Source of the DNA: Streptomyces ochraceiscleroticus
GTDB taxonomy: Bacteria > Actinomycetota > Actinomycetes > Streptomycetales > Streptomycetaceae
Reading direction: 5' to 3'
Assembly (NCBI RefSeq): GCF_000720485.1
Contig: NZ_JOAX01000010.1
Coordinates: 62,001-126,000 of the forward strand
DNA length: 64,000 nt
In this document: positions 63,959 through 64,000 of the stretch, in pieces
Position numbering within the stretch: the stretch's first letter is position 1
Layout of the letters: each line of letters begins with the position of its first letter
Made by a program: the position numbers and the translations under genes
The notes under the pieces: model-generated
Seen by the model: the letters and a program-made list of their open reading frames with translations, nothing else
Told to the model about the DNA's origin: nothing
Database searches by the model: none

Positions 63959-64000
63959 TCAGGACGAGGCGCGGTTCAGCTTGATGTTCCAGATGCCGGT
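63959..64000 (-). CDS. Partial CDS: C-terminal 13 codons of a gene extending past the window
   Basis: On the minus strand the window edge reads TGIWNIKLNRASS then TGA at 63959-63961. Codon use is normal, and the stop is 29 bases before the mqnB start, as expected for an upstream gene in this operon or an independent one. Nothing can be said about function. Confidence 0.4.
   Translation of the reverse strand, partial: TGIWNIKLNRASS

Overview
This 64 kb window is high-G+C actinobacterial chromosome, almost certainly Streptomyces. GTG starts, 4-base GTGA/ATGA overlaps, DasR-, BldD-, Zur-, iron-box- and CIRCE-like sites, the futalosine menaquinone genes and paired Scr1-type/DUF397 regulators all fit that genus. 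From the CdgB-type diguanylate cyclase to mqnD/mqnB the order (TerD, ArfB, flavin reductase, cdgB, nagA/nagK, otsB/otsA, gpgS, thrC, cold-shock gene, groEL, XPB helicase, fecCD, mqnD-mqnB) matches the conserved core of Streptomyces chromosomes as I remember it. Nothing was searched.

Layout. (1) 1-4721 is accessory DNA, the right end of an integrated element. It holds a regulator remnant missing its helix-turn-helix, a YdcF-like gene, a broken Nudix gene, a small CxxC protein and an AT-richer OLD-type ATPase/TOPRIM nuclease. It ends in a repeat of the 3' half of a tRNA-Thr(CGT), i.e. an att site. (2) 4797-11106: VOC and GNAT proteins, then a Zur-like box ahead of a three-gene transport operon (lipoprotein, fused permease, MFS) that resembles an opine-metallophore system without ATPase genes. 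(3) 11292-20509: aspartate aminotransferase, M24 peptidase, frameshifted FAD oxidoreductase, pentapeptide protein, methionine aminopeptidase divergent from an XRE regulator, TerD, ArfB and flavin reductase. (4) 20850-32701: cdgB, a CBM-like membrane protein, a PfkB kinase, the DasR-type nagK-nagA locus with a divergent sugar-binding lipoprotein, trehalose genes and glucosyl-3-phosphoglycerate synthase. (5) 32854-37312: SAM riboswitch, thrC and a CysO-like carrier, cold-shock gene with a structured leader, and groEL behind two CIRCE elements. (6) 37336-41380: MurNAc catabolism (EIIBC, MurQ, RpiR regulator). (7) 41486-56655: small hypotheticals, MFS, Scr1/DUF397 pair, HD protein, CutC, HelD-like ATPase, GT87, XPB helicase and partner, and a membrane protein. 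(8) 56680-60766: iron-siderophore uptake operon with an iron box. (9) 60802-64000: HAD phosphatase, membrane protein, CSD protein and mqnD-mqnB.

The locus joins amino-sugar/cell-wall recycling (nag, mur), stress solutes and chaperones, metal uptake (Zur and iron boxes) and developmental c-di-GMP control. The least explained structures are the Zur-box transport operon, a recurring pattern of short tandem duplications that include gene stop codons (five cases), an in-frame insertion inside the MurNAc-type PTS gene, and a CysO-like protein ending in GGC.
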